The position numbers were made by a program, and so were the translations under genes. 64,000 nt of DNA, from contig CANJTS010000003.1 in NCBI GenBank assembly GCA_947477655.1, positions 186,001 through 250,000 on the forward strand. The letters are read 5' to 3'. The DNA is from CAILUG01 sp903844415. Its GTDB lineage: Bacteria; Pseudomonadota; Gammaproteobacteria; Pseudomonadales; Pseudohongiellaceae. The notes below the pieces were generated by a model. That model was not told the DNA's origin, ran no database searches, and saw nothing but the letters and a program-made list of their open reading frames with translations. Shown here piece by piece: positions 62,694-64,000 of this stretch (position 1 is its first letter; each line of letters opens with the position of its first letter).

Positions 62694-64000
62694 ATGCCTT
62701 TCTCCAACCAATCCGACCCAGATACTCAAATCAATAATTCTTCAGCCAATCCGGAATTTCAGCACATCTTGGAACGTCGCTGCAGTCGTCGCGAGCTGTT
62801 GCAGGTTGGCTCTGTGCTGGGAACCTTACCACTATTTTCTGCTGGCAGCGCCGTATTTGCCGCACAGCAAATCACACCGTCTGCGCTGACTTTTACTGAA
62901 CTCCCCCAAGGGCTTGATCAACATTTCACGGTTGCCCCCGGCTATCAACATCAGGTGCTGCTACGGTGGGGCGATCCCATTTTTGCCACGGCTTCCGCTT
63001 TTGATCCACACCAGCAAAGCAGGGCAAGTCAGGAACAACGCTTTGGTTATAACAATGATTTTGTTGGTTTTGTGCCGCTGCCTTACGGTTCTGGCAGTTC
63101 CACACATGGCTTGTTGGTGGTAAACCATGAGGCTTCTGCTCCTGAACTAATGTTTGCGGACGCACCAGCAGCTGCAAAACTGAGCAAGGAACAGACCGAT
63201 GTGGATATCGCCAGTTTGGGTATGAGTGTGGTGGAGATTGCAATGGAAGCAGGGCAATGGGCAGTGGTCAAGGATTCGATTTATAACCGCCGCATAACGC
63301 CACTTACGCCTATGCTGCTGTCTGGCCCTGCGGCAGGCAGCCCACGTTTATTTGCCCAACAATCAGCTGACGGGTTTAAGACCGGGGGCACCTGCGGCAA
63401 TTGTGCTGGAGGCGTGACACCTTGGGGCACCATTCTAAGTGGCGAAGAAAATATAGATGCATTCTTCTCTGGGGATATTGCTACAACCGATGAGGTGGAA
63501 AACTACACCCGTTTTGGTATGACGCTCAATCGGAAGAGTTGGGGCAGCCACTACGAACAATGGGATCTCAATCGCAATCCACAGTCAGCATTACATTTGG
63601 GCTGGATTGTGGAAATTGATCCTTATGATCCAGCTTCAATTCCCAAAAAACGCACTGCATTAGGCCGCTTTAAACACGAAGGCTGTAACTTGCATATTAA
63701 TACCGATGGTCGAGTGGTGGCGTACACCGGTGACGATTCTCAATTTGAATATATCTACAAATTTGTCAGCGACGGTCGTTATCAACCCAACAACAGAACA
63801 GCGAATCTTGATTTACTCGACACGGGTACCTTGTCGGTGGCGCGTTTTAATGACGACGGCACACTTAATTGGATACCACTGTTGTATGGCGTAGGTCCCC
63901 TGACAGCCGCCAATGGTTTTAACTCTCAGGCTGATGTGTTGTTAGACACCCGTAAGGCGGGAGATCTGCTGGGTGCAACCAAAATGGATCGACCCGAAGA
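62694..64000 (+). CDS. PhoX family alkaline phosphatase, Tat-exported (partial)
   Basis: Open to the window end (435 complete codons seen; family proteins are usually 600-700 residues). The N-terminus has a twin-arginine signal: SRRELL at 31-36, then a hydrophobic stretch and AVFA with cleavage near residue 57. PhoX/DUF839 motifs follow: TCGNCAGGVTPWGTILSGEE near 231-250, GRFKHEGCNLHIN near 324-336 and YTGDDSQFEYIYKFVS near 343-358. PhoX enzymes are Ca/Fe-dependent phosphomonoesterases of the periplasm, often induced by phosphate starvation; I saw no Pho box in the 152-base upstream gap. Confidence 0.9.
   Translation, partial: MPFSNQSDPDTQINNSSANPEFQHILERRCSRRELLQVGSVLGTLPLFSAGSAVFAAQQITPSALTFTELPQGLDQHFTVAPGYQHQVLLRWGDPIFATASAFDPHQQSRASQEQRFGYNNDFVGFVPLPYGSGSSTHGLLVVNHEASAPELMFADAPAAAKLSKEQTDVDIASLGMSVVEIAMEAGQWAVVKDSIYNRRITPLTPMLLSGPAAGSPRLFAQQSADGFKTGGTCGNCAGGVTPWGTILSGEENIDAFFSGDIATTDEVENYTRFGMTLNRKSWGSHYEQWDLNRNPQSALHLGWIVEIDPYDPASIPKKRTALGRFKHEGCNLHINTDGRVVAYTGDDSQFEYIYKFVSDGRYQPNNRTANLDLLDTGTLSVARFNDDGTLNWIPLLYGVGPLTAANGFNSQADVLLDTRKAGDLLGATKMDRPE

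Noticed and set aside
1..64000. CRISPR arrays, prophage or insertion sequences
   Set aside because: No regularly spaced repeats, transposase, integrase or phage structural genes were seen; the gene content is conserved housekeeping apart from vapBC.

Overview
The window comes from a gammaproteobacterium with moderate G+C (mid-40s percent by eye), close in gene order to Pseudomonas and the Cellvibrio-type relatives. From memory of the P. aeruginosa map, three blocks match: purB/hflD/mnmA/nudix through cspD-clpS-clpA-infA-bpt-aat-trxB-ftsK-lolA-rarA-crcB-serS-cysG; gltX followed by tRNA-Ala(GGC) and tRNA-Glu(UUC); and gltA divergent from sdhCDAB-sucAB-lpd-sucCD. Nearly everything is chromosomal housekeeping. 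I saw no phage, insertion sequence or CRISPR array. The one clear accessory insertion is a VapBC-type toxin-antitoxin module.

Layout. 1-7.4 kb: a zinc-ribbon methyltransferase, the 4.5S SRP RNA gene, dnaX-recR (directly overlapping, no ybaB between them), then rnd-ycgL-ycgN-yaeQ and two small uncharacterised genes. 7.4-15.7 kb: hrpA, an RssB/RssC-like partner-switching pair whose receiver domain has lost its phosphorylation residues, a TerB-like protein, dusA and a YceI lipocalin-like protein. 15.9-23.8 kb: roxA, purB, the vapBC-like insertion, hflD, mnmA and a Nudix hydrolase (all but vapBC on the minus strand), then moaCDE and rluE. 24-39.3 kb: the N-degron and protease block (cspD, clpS, clpA, infA, bpt, aat), trxB, an RsuA-type pseudouridine synthase, ftsK, lolA, rarA, crcB, serS, cysG and a GNAT enzyme. 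39.4-43.4 kb: a c-type cytochrome, cysH, arfB, gltX and the two-tRNA operon with its own promoter and terminator. 43.5-56.4 kb: gltA and the nine-gene TCA operon. 56.5-64 kb: htpG, monomeric NADP-isocitrate dehydrogenase, argS and a Tat-exported PhoX-type phosphatase cut by the window end.

How the genes work together. gltA, idh, sdhCDAB, sucAB-lpd and sucCD cover citrate synthase, isocitrate dehydrogenase, the 2-oxoglutarate dehydrogenase complex, succinyl-CoA synthetase and complex II; aconitase, fumarase and malate dehydrogenase are not here. Aat and Bpt attach N-degrons that ClpS delivers to ClpA. The translation theme is strong: aminoacyl-tRNA synthetases (serS, gltX, argS), tRNA and rRNA modification (dusA, mnmA, rluE, RsuA-type), ribosomal protein hydroxylation (roxA), ribosome rescue (arfB), infA, ffs and hrpA.

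Points most worth a second look: an apparent programmed -1 frameshift signal in dnaX that would give a 392-residue gamma form; the pseudo-receiver RssB-like phosphatase; a VapC-like toxin lacking its first PIN aspartate, inserted between hflD and purB; and a zinc-ribbon protein translationally coupled to hrpA. I did not find a convincing wholly new multi-gene system.
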